A stretch of 64,000 nt of DNA from Ailurus styani (GCA_002007465.1 LNAC01000003.1:10837142-10901141), one strand, 5' to 3'. Shown: positions 32,640 to 45,293, numbered from the stretch's first letter. Notes: generated by a model from the letters alone, not told the origin. Program-made: numbers and translations.

Positions 32640-33110
32640 TATTTTTAGCCTAAAAATGTACAGATCCATTTTAAGATACTGTGCAGCTAATGTTGGAACT
32701 TCAAAGTACAGGAGATAATTTTGTCAACGGAAAACTAGAGGATGTAAAGCTCACAATCAGAAATTCATATGTGCATAGGTCTTTTACTTTTCTATTGTCG
32801 ACTTGGAGTGATATACATACTTATTAGTCAGTTTGGACCTGAGTAAGCCATGCATGACTGCATGATGAATCTTTTTCATTCCCAGTCATCTTTTGTCAAT
32901 AATTCTTTATTTAGCCCCAGTTTCATGATGTGATTTTAATGGAATTATACTTGAACAGCTCAAAATTAAATGCTTAATTATGTTCAGCTTCAATTACAGT
33001 TATTAATTGATCCAAGCTTATTAACATGGCACCTGAAGGGAACCAGTTACATAAAAATTGTAGGAGGTACTACTTTGGGTATTACACTCATGTGAGCTAG
33101 CAATCTAGAT
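32640..33110. promoter_or_regulatory. Candidate conserved non-coding element (homeodomain-rich)
   Basis: Repeat-free block with an unusual cluster at 32960-33030: GCTTAATTATGTTC, TTCAATTACAGTTATTAATT, CTTATTAACATGG. Upstream, TTGTCAATAATT (32893-32904) recurs exactly at 63952-63963 in another candidate block. ATGCATGACTGCATGATG at about 32850 is an octamer-like pair of ATGCAT words. No open frame overlaps the core. Enhancer identity is inferred. Confidence 0.35.
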
Positions 33111-33499
33111 GAATATTCTTTTATTAATTTTATTAAGTTTCACACCTTTTGAATTCATATGGAAACCTGGAGTCTAGGCTTAACCTTTATTTCATGTAGA
33201 AGGACAGTAGAACACAAAAAAGTAAATTAATGTTACAGGCTGGAGTAGTTTTCCATCTAAATTAATTAATATCTAATTATTTTGAAATTAGCTTATCTTT
33301 TTTTCCATTTTGGATACATTATCACAAGCTCCTGGCTCTCCATGCCAAAGATCTCTTTGAATCTTAAGAAAGACATTTTATAATAAATAAATATATCTTC
33401 TACAGATTCCAAGAAAATTATGAGCCAGATTTAAGACGATCCATATCTCTTTTTAAAATTGATAATTTGTAGGGTCCAGTCATCATGTCTAAATATGTT
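33111..33499. other. Unique AT-rich interval
   Basis: Nothing is recognised in this stretch. Confidence 0.4.
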
Positions 33500-33900
33500 A
33501 AGCCCCCCTTGCCCAGTGTGGTTTCCCACTGGACTGGCTATTCAACAAGGTCCTTTGTGATGTCATCCATACCTCCACCAACCTCCCCTCACCCTACTCT
33601 TTCCATCTGCCAAGTTCCTTCTCACACAAATCTCCCTTTAGCTTACAATTCTCTATATCCACAGTCTCTACTTGTTTAGTACCTACTTCCCTCTCAGAGT
33701 TCACCTGAAATTCTCCCTTACAGAATTCTCCTTACAGAAATTCTTTTGTTATCATTATCACCCGATTCTGTTCCTTTATAATTTTCCTGTAATTTGTAGT
33801 GAGATATTTATTTGATTAATATCTGACCTTCCCTTTAGATTATAAATTCTATGAAATCAAGAGCCATAAATTTTCATGTAATACTCTATACATAAAATGT
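33500..33900 (+). repeat. L2 LINE 3'-region fragment (sense)
   Basis: Pyrimidine-rich 'actctttccatctgccaagttcc', 'cagagttcacctgaaattctcccttacag' and 'cctttagattataaattctatgaaatcaagagc' follow the sense L2 3' region ('gactgtgagctccttgagggcag'). The 64-codon frame within it is repeat-derived. Confidence 0.5.
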
Positions 33901-34239
33901 AACACAGAACATGGCGGATTGAAAGTGTCTTTTTGTACTTTTTAATTTTTAAATGTTTTCTGAAAGTGTTAATTAAATGTTCATGAATGAATGACGTTCT
34001 CCTCTTTCCAATGTCTTTATTTAGTATTATGTTTTATCACCTTCTTTTTGGCTACCTGGACCATTATTATTCCTTTTCATTTATCTTGCACACAGATCCC
34101 TGCCCCCACCTACCACCGTTGGTTAAACAACCAAATTCATTAGTCTTTATTTTACAAGTAAAATTTTGAAGTCAAAATATAGACTACCTAAGTATACATA
34201 TCACATTGGGTGCTTTCCCTTGGAGTATAATAGATTTAG
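33901..34239. other. Unique AT-rich interval
   Basis: No gene or repeat is recognised. A 60-codon frame at 33987-34169 has no domain. Confidence 0.4.
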
Positions 34240-34435
34240 GTAGGAAATTAAAGATTTGAATTGTAGTCCTGTAATTTGACCACGGACCTTGAGGAAGACA
34301 TTTAGCTTCCATGCACATTAGTTTTCTGATTTATAAAATGGTTAAACAGTAGCAATTTTACCTCATTAAATCACAGTAGTAAATTAGATATACAATTTTA
34401 AAAATGCTTTATAAATTTCACTTCATAGTAAAAGT
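34240..34435 (+). repeat. MIR SINE (sense)
   Basis: 'agatttgaattgtagtcctgtaatttgacc', 'ccttgaggaagacatttagcttcc', 'agttttctgatttataaaatggttaaacagtagc' and 'cctcattaaatc' preserve MIR order from B-box to the 3' half. Confidence 0.7.
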
Positions 34436-37400
34436 CCAAATTGTATAGGAATTTTTTAGGTCTCTAACTAAATATATTTATGATGTGGTAAAGAGTTGTA
34501 GATATCAGTTACCTTAAGGCAAGTTCTTCAGTAACATAGGAACAAAGACATATCTAAAAAGAAACTTAGATGACAATAGAAAATATTCAGAACAGGGCTT
34601 CAGAAAACACACCTGTATTTCTTCACAAACCCAGCAACATCTTCATACACACAAAAATTGCATTCAGACATCAAGTAAAATATAGATACACTTTCTCTTG
34701 GAAATAAGTGTGCCACAATACTACTACTGAGTTCAAATTACTCATTTTAACTCCGTGGTTTACATTATTAAAAAGTGTCTGTTTCTATTTGTCATTTCCC
34801 CATAAATTCTCAAATATGAGACTATTATTGTCTCTGCTATTTTAATGCAGTTCAGTTAGAATTCTTTGTAGAAATTATAAATGATTCTTTAAAAAAATAA
34901 AGGCATGGATCTGTCAAGATGATTAAATGGACATTTTTCCTAATGCTGTAGTTGAACCATAGAATCTTCCATTGATGTATACTTAATATCATGTAAGTTG
35001 TGAATACACTCTCATAGTAGGTGTAACTAGCTTCACCTGACTAATGAAGAGAGATTAGTATCTCTTTTATCATTTAGACATTAATGAACTTTCAGTCTTA
35101 TACAACACAGTTACCCATTCATCTTTTTGAAAAAGATTAATTATTGTTCAACTTGCATCCTCAGTATTATTATGTTGTATAACAGGAGAAATCACACCTT
35201 TTCTGTTACAAAAATAAATAAGTGAACTAGGCTCATAGAAAATAGGACCACAAAGATGGAATCACAGGTTGCATTTAGCATTAAGTACAATTTTTCGGTG
35301 ACCTCTGTGTATGCGATGATAAAGCCTTCCTATGCTCCTTGGGTCTTATGTGATCTAAATATTTTTGGCAAGGAAGACATCAATTACCTGAGCACTGCAG
35401 CCCCCAGTATGACTGGTGCACAGCTTTGTCTTCCTGTGGTTCTCATGGTTCACACCTCTGGGTGCACTTGTTCATTGTTTGGCTCCCTGTGCAGCGCCGA
35501 GCGTGCTCCCCAGTGCTCTGCTGCTCCACGCGGTGGGGCTCTATAAGCTCAGGTCCCATCCCTCAGATCAGTTTCAAGGTAGATAGAAGGTTATTTGCTC
35601 TTTTAAAGTGTGTTTTATAGGATTACGTTGTACTACTTGGTGGTCTCTTGTTAAATATAACAGAAATACAACTTCTACCAATTTAAACCTAAAAGGGCTT
35701 TCATTGTAAAAGTGTTTTTGTTCGAAGGGAGTGTCAGTGATCCAATGCACAGAGAGGAAGCTGAGCCTCCCACCAGCATTCAGACCCTTACGCAATCTCT
35801 TTGTATCGCTCACATCTACCTTCTGGTGTCTGTCTCTTTCCATAGCTGACCTTCTCAGGCATCTTCTTCGAATTCATCCCACAGTGTGTCCCTTGGATAA
35901 AAAGGACTCACCGCCCAGTTTAGCTCCAGTGCCCATCCACGCACCAGTCTACTGGGACGTGTAAAACATAGGCATTTGGACAGGAATTATAGAATGGGAG
36001 TTCCCAAAGGAAGGAGATTTCTGTGAAGATAGATAGTAGTTGCTCAACAAATGAATTATATATATTTGTTTGAAATAATTGATATTCCAGTGAAATATTA
36101 ATATACTATCTTTCTTTATCCTCCTATATAAAAATCTTTAATTAGAAAAGATAATTTAGAAATATATATAATATCTTAGCCAAAAACTGCTATAGAAATT
36201 TTGTCAATATGAAGAATTAAGTATAGAGAAACAGTATCTGCTTAAGATCCTCGAATCTCACCAATTTGGTGTTATCTTTTTCCAGTCGGTTATATATTAG
36301 CAATAGTCTCCTGTCAAGAATTTGAACATCACAAAGGATTTTCAAAGTGGGAATCTCTGAGTGAAAAAGAAATGAAAGATTTCTAGAAGGTTTTTAAAAA
36401 AATATATTGTAACATTTTCCAGCATGAAAGGATGTAAGAACTTCCAACTGAGAGAAATTTAGTTTTCAATTAGAGTGGGTTTTTCCTCTCAGGTGTTATT
36501 TATTGGTTTTTCTCTCCTCAAATTTGCTTTAGGTCATCGGAAACAACTGATGTTCAGGAAAAGTATCTTTCTATACATGCATTTGCAAAGAAAACTTTTT
36601 TTTAAAAGCATTTCTTTCCCACTTAAAGTTTTTTTTTTCTTTATTTTAAGCTGATGATGAGACAACGTGGTGATATGTCCATTTGCTCCATGTGACACAC
36701 ACATTTGTTCTGTGGGAAAATATGGTCTACTCCTAATTTCATTTTCATTTCCTAAATAAGAAGACCCATTAAAAAGGAGACATCTGCTGTAGAAAGCACT
36801 TAAAGCTGTAGCTCCCAAGGAGTGCTTTCCTTCCTCTTTAAATATGTATGAACTGTTGTTTTGGTAATCCACTTCACCCTGTCAAAATAGAATCAAATAG
36901 AATGTATGTGTGACCTCTTCTCCTTCTACCTTGGGAAAATGATTTCCAAGATCATTGAGGTATACAAGACACAGAAACCTTCACTTGCTGTTTTATGCAC
37001 CTTCAAAGGTCTTATGTTACACAAGCTGGAAGTTTAGGTGAATTTCCTTCATTAATAGCTGTACTGTTTTACTAAAATGATGGGTCTGTGAGCTTTTAAA
37101 AGTTCAACTATGAAGAATAAATTTTCAACTTTCAAACAAATAGTTCTTGAAAAGAATTTCAGAATATTTCTACCTTTGTTGCTATTTTATATTGGAAAAG
37201 CTTCCCGTTTTTAAAAACTGTTACAACAGTTCTAGGTACAAAGTATTTGTATTTAACAGGTACCGAGGCTAAATGTTAACTTGCTTTCCTAAGAGAAGGG
37301 AACAACAAAGCCAGGAGTGTGAGTTAGCATTTTTTTTCATGTGATGCATAGTTGGTGTCGTTTCCTTCCTTGAGGTTTAGACCCACATTCTCCAAAATTG

Positions 37401-38004
37401 TGCCCCGCAGAATATTGATTGCCCATACCTGCCTATGCTGTTCTCTGTTCCATGGCAAAACAGTTATACAGTCACATGCTATCTACTCTGTCTTCTGTAG
37501 ATTCGTGATTGAGCTTTGTCCATTCCATTCCTCGCAAAGTTGTAGTAAAGGTATCTATGCTATCTTGGCTCAGCTGAATTGCCCAGGTGTATTTAACTTT
37601 GGAATATTAAAAACAAACAAACAGAAAAATCACTTTGGGGAACTGTGATGTAGACTATGTTTATTTGCAGATCCTATCAGAAGTTAGTGCAATGCTTTAT
37701 GAAGGCTGTTGAAGAGAGAAAACCTCTTTTTATTTTCCTACTAGTTTTGTTGGTCAGCTTCAGTGTGATTGTATCAAGCAGATGTGGTTCGCTTGGAATT
37801 TTATTTTGTTAATGTTCTGTGAATTGCTGGGTTTCCCATGGCAGTGACATCCTCACCGCTCTTCAAATGTTTTAAAGTAGTTAAATATATACTTTTGCTA
37901 TTAGAATTAATTTACAAGTTATGTCCTTCTAAATTTGTGTAAATGAGGCCGTGCCACTTCTGTGTTTTAAAATGATCTGTTGTAATCACAATACTTCCTT
38001 TTTT
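34436..38004. other. Long repeat-poor interval, no gene
   Basis: This is 3.6 kb with no confident repeat. A patch at about 35380-35570 is clearly richer in G+C (CAGCGCCGAGCG, CTCCACGCGGTGG) and supports overlapping frames of 96 and 64 codons. Neither shows a domain, signal peptide or exon-like splice borders, so they are not called as genes. T- and A-runs occur at about 36595-36640. Confidence 0.45.
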
Positions 38005-38095
38005 TTTAAACATGAGTGAACATTTTATTTTATTTTTTATTTTATTATGGTATTATGTTCAGTTAGCCACTGTATAGTACGTAATCTGAGTACTT
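38005..38095 (-). mobile_element. L1 3'-terminal scrap (antisense)
   Basis: T-rich run, then 'attttattatggtattatgttcagttagccactgtatagtacgtaatct', which resembles antisense carnivore L1 3' termini ('tattatgttatgttagtcaccatacagtacat'). It is only about 60 informative bases long. Confidence 0.5.
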
Positions 38096-38944
38096 CTAAC
38101 CTATGATCTTAAAAGTAGCAGTATCTGTTTGACTCCCAGTTGTAAGTCATGTTCTCTAACACTGTTTACCAACATGCTTTCAACCGTTGTGAAGACAGCT
38201 CTTTCACTAGAGGAAAGCCAAAGGAGTTTAGAACCCTGGCACAAATTTTTGAATTTACTTATCATATCACCCAAATCCAAGGATAATATACAATGTTTTT
38301 TTACAAACCACCAAAGCTCAAAGACTAGAGTTGGAAAAATTGCTTAATTAAATAAAGTAGGGTATCTACAGACTGGCTTAGGGAAAAGATATCTGGCTAA
38401 TTTAAGATTATACAAAATGGTGTCTTGGCTTACCCATTTGCAAAGAAATTCTTATTGCCTTAAAAAACGCATTCATAAAATACAGAAAACAACATTTGAT
38501 ATTCTTGGGACTTACGGTCTTACAATGCTTCATTGGTATCATTACGGATATTAATAATCATTGTACCTACTGGAATAGTTGATTTAAATCTATGTTAATT
38601 CTAGAACTTTTCCTAAAGTTTGTTTTACTGTTTAACCACTTTGGGGGGGAGTTTATTTTTTAAACGAAACTCACAAGTTTATTTATTAATTATACTTTTC
38701 TCTAAAATAATAGAAAGGATCATAGTCTGAGAAAAGATAGGAGAATCCATTTGAAATTCTTGATTACAAAGGATCTAGGTAAGACACACTTTATTAGATA
38801 TTTATTTCTACCCAGAGGAGATTGCTGATAGTGGCCTACAATATTAATAAATACCATTTGGTTGGTAAGTATCCATCAAATATAGAAAAGGTTTGAACTT
38901 AGGTACAGATTTAACATAAATGGACTAATCTATCATTATAGGGG
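38096..38944. other. Unique AT-rich interval
   Basis: No gene or repeat is recognised. A 72-codon frame at 38129-38347 has no domain. Confidence 0.4.
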
Positions 38945-39140
38945 TTTTTTTGCCTTTTATTACAAAAATTTTCAAACATATACAAAATTATAGAAAATAT
39001 CATAATGATTTAATGATATATAACCATGATCTAGGTACTACTATAACTAATATTTTGCTGTAATTTTTATCTATTCTGAAGTATATTAAAGCATTTCACT
39101 TCACTACTAGATATTTCAGTAGGTATTTCACAAAATATAT
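38945..39140. repeat. Ancient dispersed repeat, family not assigned
   Basis: 'ttacaaaaattttcaaacatatacaaaattatagaaaatatcataatga', 'atattttgctgtaatttttatctattctgaagtatattaaagca' and 'tagatatttcagtaggtatttca' follow the order of a common old mammalian repeat. I could not place its class from memory. Confidence 0.4.
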
Positions 39141-40840
39141 ATATAGACTTTCCTCACAAGCTTAATGAAATTTATTGTCAGTATTTTTTATTGAAAGATA
39201 TAGAATAAATTGACCTCTAGGCTCATATTATTTCCTTCTATTGAAAACAAAGAGTGGATTTTTTCAAGGATATTTCCTCCTGTTTTTTTTCATTAATGGA
39301 TTCTAATTCAGTCAGTTTTGCATAATATATAATCATGAAAAAGCCCCTTTTCATTCTTTCTGAGAGCCTTCGGATTCTATTGCTTAGAGGAAACTCATCT
39401 TCAACAATATACTCAGGCTGGGTGAAGTCCTGTTATTTTTTTTTCCCCCTTTTGTTCTTCAAAGTGCAATTTCTTTAATATACTTGCAGCCATGCATTAC
39501 CAGGCAACCTTTTTTTTTAAATAAATTCCATAATAAATTAAATAAAGCTCTGTATGGGTCATTTTTGATTAACCTGATTTTTAAAAAACGATATACTAAA
39601 AAGATAGAGAGCAGAATACTATGTGCAGCTAAAATCAATTATGAGCGTATTCACCATCAAGTGATTGTGTGGAATAGTGTATTAAAATGCACTTAATAGA
39701 ATAAAAAAATGACTCTTTCATTGAAGCTGAGTTCACACTTGTAAGCTTATAATAGTGTTTAAAAAGCTGTACATTTAAACAAACTTTCACTTTCAGCCAG
39801 AAATAGAATTTCTATATGAGATTTGATGCAATGCAAGTTTCAGTATCACAGAAAGATATTCATGATATTTAATTTAGGACAGTATTTCTTGTTAAGTTGA
39901 GATTTTAGGGAGAAATATTTTAATTAGAGTGGAGTTATGTATCGTGAGACTCAGTTAATCATTGTCCTTATCATCTGGAGAGTTACTGAAACTTCGGAAA
40001 TACAGTTCTACTCTATTATTTGCAAGGAATAATATAACATGAATCTTTTTTTTTTACTTTAGGAATGTTATACTCATAAAAATATTGAGCTATGTCAAAA
40101 CAACGCTAACAACAAAGAGGTTCAATTAAAGCTCTTTTGACTGAAATAATATAATTTATTTTTGTTGTTGTTAAGAAACAAACAGTGAGAAATTATTATC
40201 CTAGGAAAACAAGATGACCCTCTTAGGACTACACAAACATGTTCTTTCTTTTTTTTTTTTAACCAGTTTAATATTTTTTCTTTAATTTTTACCTGAGATT
40301 ACAGTGTTGATTTTCATTTGGTGACAGTTTTTCTCATTCCTTATTTCCTTACTCTATCCCCCATTACCTTCTCCTTTCTGTTCTCTGCCCACTTTCTGTC
40401 ACACTGACACTGCTCAGACCTTCTGTGGATCTTCTTACCTGCACTAAAATGCTCACAAAGGGAAGAATATAAGTATCAGCTGAGGTAAATCAGCCTTATT
40501 TTGACTCCTCCTATTGTCTCTATTGACAAGGACCAGGTCACTCAGTTCTAAATGAGTGGTCCTGACAAAGTTGATTTTTCTTAGAAGCTTGAATTGCGAT
40601 GCCAATGCAAATGTAATTTTATTTAATGATTTCTTGACCTTTTATAGAATGAAAAAAGTTGCACCTTTTTTTCAAAACAAAAAGCAAATTTGTTTTTTAT
40701 GGAAAGGTTTTAGGATTATAATTTCATGTTTGCATTAGTGGAAAACACAGGTTCTGTATTTCTTTTTTGTAGTGTACCAAAGTAATCTTTCTTAATGAAG
40801 TATTTTAATTATCCCAAAATATAAAAAAGAGAATTAAAAG
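39141..40840. other. Unique AT-rich interval
   Basis: No gene is recognised in 1.7 kb. T-runs occur at 39435, 40046 and 40250. Confidence 0.4.
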
Positions 40841-40852
40841 ATCTCAGCTAAA

Positions 40853-41052
40853 GGGCGCCTGGGTGGCTCAGTGGGTTAAAGCCTCTGCCTTCGGCTCAGG
40901 TCATGATCTCAGGGATCGAGGCCCACATTGGGCTCCCTGCTCAGCAGGGAGCCTGCTTCCTCCTCTCTCTCTCTCTCTGCCTGCCTCTCAGCCTACTTGT
41001 GATCTGATGTCTCTGTGTCAAATAAATAAATAAATAAACCTTTAAAAAAAAA
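40853..41052 (+). repeat. Young Can-SINE with target-site duplication and an internal deletion
   Basis: Consensus head and body, but the eight bases GTCCTGGG normally found between CTCAGG and ATCGAGG are missing (at about 40913). The CT-rich segment and an AAATAAATAAATAAATAAAC tail follow. The duplication ATCTCAGCTAAA lies at 40841-40852 and 41056-41067. Confidence 0.97.
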
Positions 41053-41067
41053 GAAATCTCAGCTAAA

Positions 41068-42604
41068 AACGGCATCTAAAGTATCATGATTATGTTAACA
41101 AAACCAAACAAATATGTCTTTTAAAATATTTATATAAAATTCTGACATAAGAACTTTGCCAAATTGCCTTATATCCCTGATTCCATTTAAGGCAGTCAAG
41201 AAAAATACTTAAAATATATTATTTTTCTGTTAATGGGTTTGAACAAGATTTTTCAAAAGGTTATTATTAGGAAGAGTTTACTATGATACATTTTGACTTC
41301 TAAAATAGGATTCTGGTAGAATCATTAGAAATTTGATTCCTTTGTATTGCTATTGGACAGGTAACTCCAGCACAGCCCATTTCTAAGGAGAGAATAAGTT
41401 AAGGTAACATGTAACAGCTGAATTTTTAAGAAGATAGTTCTCTTCTTTAGAATAGCACTTAGTAACTCTTCCCAAGCTAATGTCTACATGTACAAACTAG
41501 TTTGTATGTGATGGGTTTGACTGACAGGCTGGATCTGGTTGAGGTGGTGTATTGGGATGGACGGGGGAGAGGAAACAGGTTATACTATCTGCTCAAATCA
41601 ATCAAATAACCTGATTGTTCTTTCAACTGCCTTACCTTGTCATTGTCTCTGTCAAGTCAGTCAAAATAGTGGAACTAGGTTTTGCATGTATGCAGAGCTT
41701 TATTTTATGAACTCTATTGCCTCACTCTTGCAAACACAGACATAACAAATATGTCAGTCCACGTGTTGAAAAAACTATACACAAATGTTACAGGGTGTGG
41801 ATGCGTGTAGGAGAGAAACGAGGCTGAAGTTAAATCCAACACTGTATTTTCCTAATATTTGACTTATCATTTGACAGACTCAAATAATCTATTAAACAGA
41901 CAATTAAAATGCTTTTTTTACAGAACGATTTGATATTTTCTCTGCATTTTTGGAGGCAAACTAGGAAAAATTCCAGGATTTTGTCGAGGGTTTGCATTAA
42001 ATAGTTAGGAGAGTAGATACTATAATTCACACACACACACACAAACATATGCATACACAAACACATTTTTAAAATTTTACCTGCAAGATTAAAGACAAAA
42101 TCTTAATGAAATCACCAGAAACACTGAACTGATCCAGTGAAAGACCTAACTGGTTCTGATCTCTTGAAGAGGTCACTCTGTTGAAATGCTCTAGTCCAGG
42201 TTAAGCTCATTAAGTCAACAAACTAGGGGATAGGACACAAACTTAAAAAAGTTGTACTACTCAGTTGTAGTCCTCATGCAATTTATCTATGTCGCTCAAC
42301 ATAAATTTAGTCAGCTAGGTTCACCTGGCATGTTTTTTTGATAAGATAGCTTGCTAACCCAAAGAAATGAATCACTAAGAAACTATTTTTACATTTAGAA
42401 TTGTAGTAATTTCTAAGCCTTTAGCATGGTTTCTGTAACATATTTCTCTCAAATGACCCATCATGACTTAAACACACCTATTGGTTATTGGCGTTTGTGT
42501 GTGTGTGTTTCCGTTTGTGTGTATATGTGTATGTATGATTCAATACTGAACTTTATATTGTAGCTGTATATAGTTTGAGATTGCTTTATATATATTTCTA
42601 ATTT
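41068..42604. other. Unique interval with CA and TG microsatellites
   Basis: A (CA)n-type run lies at 42029-42065 and a (TG)n-type run at 42494-42536. The frame with CLCMHMFVCVCV is microsatellite-derived. No gene is recognised. Confidence 0.5.
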
Positions 42605-42740
42605 GCTTTTCAGAAACACCCCTAGAGATAAGCATCATATGTGTTATTAAAGCTTATTGATAAATAAACTAAGGCTTGGGAAAGTTATAGTGAGCGGGCC
42701 CAGTCGGATGAGCTCATGAGTGGTAGTACATGTGGGGAGT
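42605..42740 (-). repeat. MIR fragment (antisense)
   Basis: 'gagataagcatcatatgtgttattaaagcttattgataaataaactaaggcttgggaaagttatagtga' follows the antisense MIR core ('gatgaggaaactgaggctcagagaggttaagtga'). Confidence 0.55.
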
Positions 42741-43919
42741 CCATTGCTTGTAGGGTACGCCATGTTTCCCTACTGCTGCTTATCTTTGTTTCCTTTGGTG
42801 CTGGAGATTTCAACCCACCGGAATCAGAAAGTTATTATTTTTCCTAACAATTTATATTCAGAATTCCCTCTGTGATAAAAGTTAGCTCAATTTCTTACTT
42901 CAGAGTTTTGTCCAGTAATTGTTTAATCTAGTTTTCTTAGGTTAGATGGTAAAAAGTATATGGTGATTTATGTAAAAGTAAAATTACTTTTTTAAAAAAG
43001 TAAAACTATTATATTATCTGGTTTATAAAAGCCTTGAGCTTTATGAAGTGGTTTTCCCTTGGTACTGGGAAGTACATGTTTTGTCAGTGTCAGAGGATAC
43101 TTAGGGTTTTTACTAGTGTTAGTCTACTTTTTAAAATATAACAGCAACTGTAATATTATGAACAGAAGTTACTCTACAAATATAATGTTAACATAGATTT
43201 TCTTTGAAGGCAAAAGTGAATCCAATGGGTTCTGTTAAAGAAAATGGGAAAAGAAAATTAAATGTATAGTAAGAGATATCCACTAGACATCCACTAGAAT
43301 TGGATGTGTGTGGCTGTATCAAGCAGAGACCTAGTTATTAGAGTACATTAATTTTACATTAGTTTACTTTTCTGGTAGGAACCTTCAAGTAAATTTTTAA
43401 GTTGTTATCTGAAAACTGGTTTCTTTTTCAGATTATCTTAATGAAATAACTGGAAGGTTGGATGCTTCCTAAAGTATAGAGAAACTCAAGTTTCTCTAAA
43501 ACACAGGTCATTTTTTAAATCAAGAAAAAAACTAAGTAGTTGATTGGTAGAGAATATTTCAAACAACAGTTTCTGGTTTTCCTTAAAATTAGGCTTTTTT
43601 TTAATGCAAAATTGTTCTTCCATTAACTTTTTGGTGAAAATCATTAACATAGGTGAGCCTTTAGGTTCTCTATTTTGATTTAATGTTTTATTTTAAGCAT
43701 GTTTCTAAAATGTTTACTCAGAATGTAGTTTAAATATCAGTTAATAAAAGAAAAGAATTTGTGTAATTGAACATGTGTTTGGAAGGTTTGATAAAAAAAA
43801 ATTGCTTTATTTAAAATGGTGAGTTGTTATCTCACTAGTTCAGAATAATCCTGTTCAGTTAGATCACAAGATTTTGTTGGTGGTATGGGCCTTAGCATAA
43901 AACAAAAGCCTTGCATTTA
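42741..43919. other. Unique AT-rich interval
   Basis: No gene is recognised. ATCCACTAGA is duplicated in tandem with a short insert at about 43278-43300. Confidence 0.4.
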
Positions 43920-43933
43920 AAAGGAGGATGTGG

Positions 43934-44132
43934 CGGGGCGCCTGGGTGGCTCAGTGGGTTAAGCCTCTGCCTTCGGCTCAGGTCATGATCTCAGGGTCCT
44001 GGGATCGAGTCCCGCATCAGGCTCTCTGCTCAGTGGGGAGCCTGCTTCCCCACACCCCCGCCTGCCTCTCTGTCTACTTGTGATCTCGCTCTGTGTGTCA
44101 AATAAATAAATAAATAAAATCTTAAAAAAAAA
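43934..44132 (+). repeat. Young Can-SINE with target-site duplication
   Basis: Near-consensus copy with a one-base deletion in the head (GGGTTAAGCC, where sister copies have GGGTTAAAGCC) and a CCCCACACCCCCG variant of the CT-rich segment. The exact 14-bp duplication AAAGGAGGATGTGG lies at 43920-43933 and 44133-44146. The exact duplication indicates recent insertion. Confidence 0.97.
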
Positions 44133-44369
44133 AAAAGGAGGATGTGGTATAGGACGTGTGCTGTAGGACTCTTGATCAGGTTCTCCTACTCTTTATTACG
44201 TGTTTTAATGCTATGACCAACTCTGTTGTTTGAGTTTTTAAAAATCTTACCTCCTGCTTTCCAAAGAATATGGAGGTAGCCATACTAGAATCTTTTATCT
44301 CTTTTTACCTATAAATTCTTAATATGTTATTTAAAATTTTTCACTTTGCTTATGGTTTCAAAGATAGAC

Positions 44370-44660
44370 ACTTCCACTCTTGCCCAATCTGACCCCCTGA
44401 ACTGGTGTTTTATTTCTTAGATTGTTTCTCTTTTCTGGAATGTTATTTTGTCCCTTGCAGCTCTCTTATAATTCTATTTGTTTTTCTCCAGTGATTCTTT
44501 GTCCCCACTCTTATCTGTTAAGCACCACTTGTAGAAGTGGATTATCCCAGTTCTCTCTCCTACAGTCTAGTCTCTATCCTCAAGGCTCTGCTGAAACCAT
44601 TCTTTCCGAAGTCTTTTAATGCTTTACCTGGTCCTTGTTCTCTGTAGTCTTCACAGTATT
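44370..44660 (+). repeat. Possible L2 3'-region fragment (sense)
   Basis: 'cttttctggaatgttattttgtcc' and 'tatcctcaaggctctgctgaaaccattctttccgaagtc' resemble sense L2 ('cctggaatgcc...caagactcagctcaggcatcacctcctccaggaag'). Confidence 0.4.
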
Positions 44661-44799
44661 GACCATTTGATCACCTTGAATATGTCTTTCCCTGAATTCG
44701 GTCATATTTTGTTAATCATTGCCTTGATTAGCTTTCTATCTTCAGTCTTGCTGTGTTGTTCATTCTTTTTTCAAACTCATTGATTTTTCTTTTAGTCAC

Positions 44800-45076
44800 T
44801 ATCTATTGCATACATACTAGGAGTCATGGGATGTTAGAGAAACTGGAGACACACAAGTTGGTAAGAAAGAAAATGTTCTTGGAGCTGCATGCTTGTGGAA
44901 AGAGAGGAAGGAAATGAATTTAGGAACATTGAAATAATATAATTAAAAATGGTGATTAAATTCTATGGGAAAACATAATAAACCAATGGTGTATAGAGTA
45001 ACTGGATCAGAGGCAGATATTTACCTGTCATGGTCAAGACTGAACTCTCAAGACTGAACTCTTTAAACTGAGACTC
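44800..45076 (-). repeat. L2-like fragment (antisense), left part
   Basis: 'catactaggagtcatgggatgttagagaaactggagacacacaag' and 'cttggagctgcatgcttgtgg' resemble antisense L2. A 14-base unit (TCAAGACTGAACTC) is tandemly repeated at 45034-45061. The element is split by the SINE at 45090. Confidence 0.5.
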
Positions 45077-45089
45077 AAAGAGAGGCTGT

Positions 45090-45280
45090 TTGGGGCATCT
45101 GGGTGGCTCAGTCAGTTAAACATCTGCCTTTGACTCAGGTCATGATCTCGGGGTCTTGGGATGGAGCCCAGCATAGGGCTCCCTGCTCAGCAGGGAGTCT
45201 GCTTCTCTTTCTCTCTCTTCCCTCTCCCCACTCATGCTTGCTGTCTCTCAAATAAACAAATAAAATTTAAAAAAAAATTA
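45090..45280 (+). repeat. Can-SINE with target-site duplication
   Basis: Moderately diverged copy: GGGGCATCTGGGTGGCTCAG, GACTCAGGTCATGATCTCGG, CTCAGCAGGGAGTCTGC, CT-rich segment, AAATAAACAAATAAAATT. The exact 13-bp duplication AAAGAGAGGCTGT lies at 45077-45089 and 45281-45293. Confidence 0.96.
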
Positions 45281-45293
45281 AAAGAGAGGCTGT

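Noticed and set aside
35256..35546. 96-codon plus-strand open frame as a small gene
   Set aside because: It has no recognisable domain, signal peptide or splice borders, and the second half overlaps another frame. Length is within chance for this window.
36534..36872. 112-codon minus-strand frame
   Set aside because: It includes a lysine run from a poly-T tract, shows no domain and has AT-rich codon use typical of random frames.
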